Made by a program: the position numbers and the translations under genes. The notes under the pieces were generated by a model, which saw only the letters and a list, made by a program, of their open reading frames with translations, was not told where the DNA came from and ran no database searches. This document shows positions 32,073-32,128 of a stretch of 32,128 bases of DNA, piece after piece. How positions within the stretch are numbered: position 1 is the stretch's first letter; each line of letters starts with the position of its first letter. The stretch lies in the NCBI RefSeq assembly GCF_039523235.1, contig NZ_BAAAEX010000012.1. One strand, 5' to 3'. The stretch comes from Castellaniella ginsengisoli. GTDB taxonomy: Bacteria > Pseudomonadota > Gammaproteobacteria > Burkholderiales > Burkholderiaceae_B.

Positions 32073-32128
32073 ATGACTAACAGCAAGCAGGAAGTGATGG
32101 AATTACTGACCCAGCCGGAGCGCCGGCG
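32073..32128 (+). CDS. Start of an unidentified gene, cut by the window edge
   Basis: An ATG at 32073 opens a frame without stop to the edge (MTNSKQEVMELLTQPERRR). A second in-frame ATG at 32097 has AGGA four bases upstream and may be the start instead. It is divergent from the chemotaxis receptor. Too little is visible to name it. Confidence 0.4.
   Translation, partial: MTNSKQEVMELLTQPERR

Noticed and set aside
32040..32090. A flagellar sigma-28 promoter for the chemotaxis receptor
   Set aside because: TAAA and GCC elements occur on the minus strand, but the spacing is about 7 instead of 11 and the GCCGATAA box is poorly matched.
1..32128. CRISPR array, prophage, insertion sequence or toxin-antitoxin locus
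   Set aside because: No regularly spaced repeats, transposase, integrase, phage structural genes or paired small toxin and antitoxin genes were found on either strand.

Overview
The window looks like a chromosomal segment of a high-GC betaproteobacterium of the family Alcaligenaceae (Burkholderiales). This rests on the 3' end of a 5S rRNA of betaproteobacterial type, a Bordetella-like H-NS protein, the yebC-purD-hemF-nadD-rsfS-rlmH order, the pepN-fbp pair and the nitrilase-tldD pair. The genus cannot be fixed by eye. There is no phage, insertion sequence, CRISPR array or obvious island. Gene density is very high and no gene-free stretch exceeds 300 bases; the longest is the AT-rich 230-bp gap at 22241-22470.

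Layout. (1) 1-128: end of an rRNA operon and its strong terminator. (2) 188-6952: a C4-dicarboxylate TRAP uptake locus. The two-component system dctS-dctR reads leftward, and two tandem substrate-binding protein genes plus the dctQ and dctM permease genes read rightward. (3) 6974-8633: a bidirectional terminator and an Nramp-like transporter gene with its own promoter and a hairpin-rich leader. (4) 8656-15160, minus strand: eight tightly packed housekeeping genes, transcribed yebC, purD, hemF, nadD, rsfS, rlmH, pyk, maf. (5) 15226-17133: a divergent EamA permease / quinone oxidoreductase pair. (6) 17149-21054: fbp and pepN, separated by two near-identical copies of a hairpin-forming 69-bp repeat. 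(7) 21230-24792: a DUF4136 lipoprotein, an H-NS protein, a Nit-type amidohydrolase and TldD. (8) 24838-26809: pncB, tRNA-Thr(CGT) and a MAPEG protein. (9) 26861-30326: an AI-2E family permease, DUF3422 and DUF488 genes on the minus strand, divergent from hslR. (10) 30411-32128: a PAS-containing chemotaxis receptor and the first codons of a rightward gene cut by the window edge.

How the genes work together. DctS/DctR probably sense C4-dicarboxylates and switch on the TRAP transporter. The long operon combines translation quality (yebC, rsfS, rlmH), NAD synthesis (nadD, complemented by the salvage gene pncB), purine and haem synthesis, glycolysis (pyk) and nucleotide house-cleaning (maf). Fbp with Pyk gives opposed steps of gluconeogenesis and glycolysis, which suits growth on dicarboxylates.

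No wholly new system is evident. The least explained items are the duplicated DctP beside the sensor kinase, the Nramp-like protein that lacks the canonical metal-site motif and has a structured leader, and the repeat between pepN and fbp.
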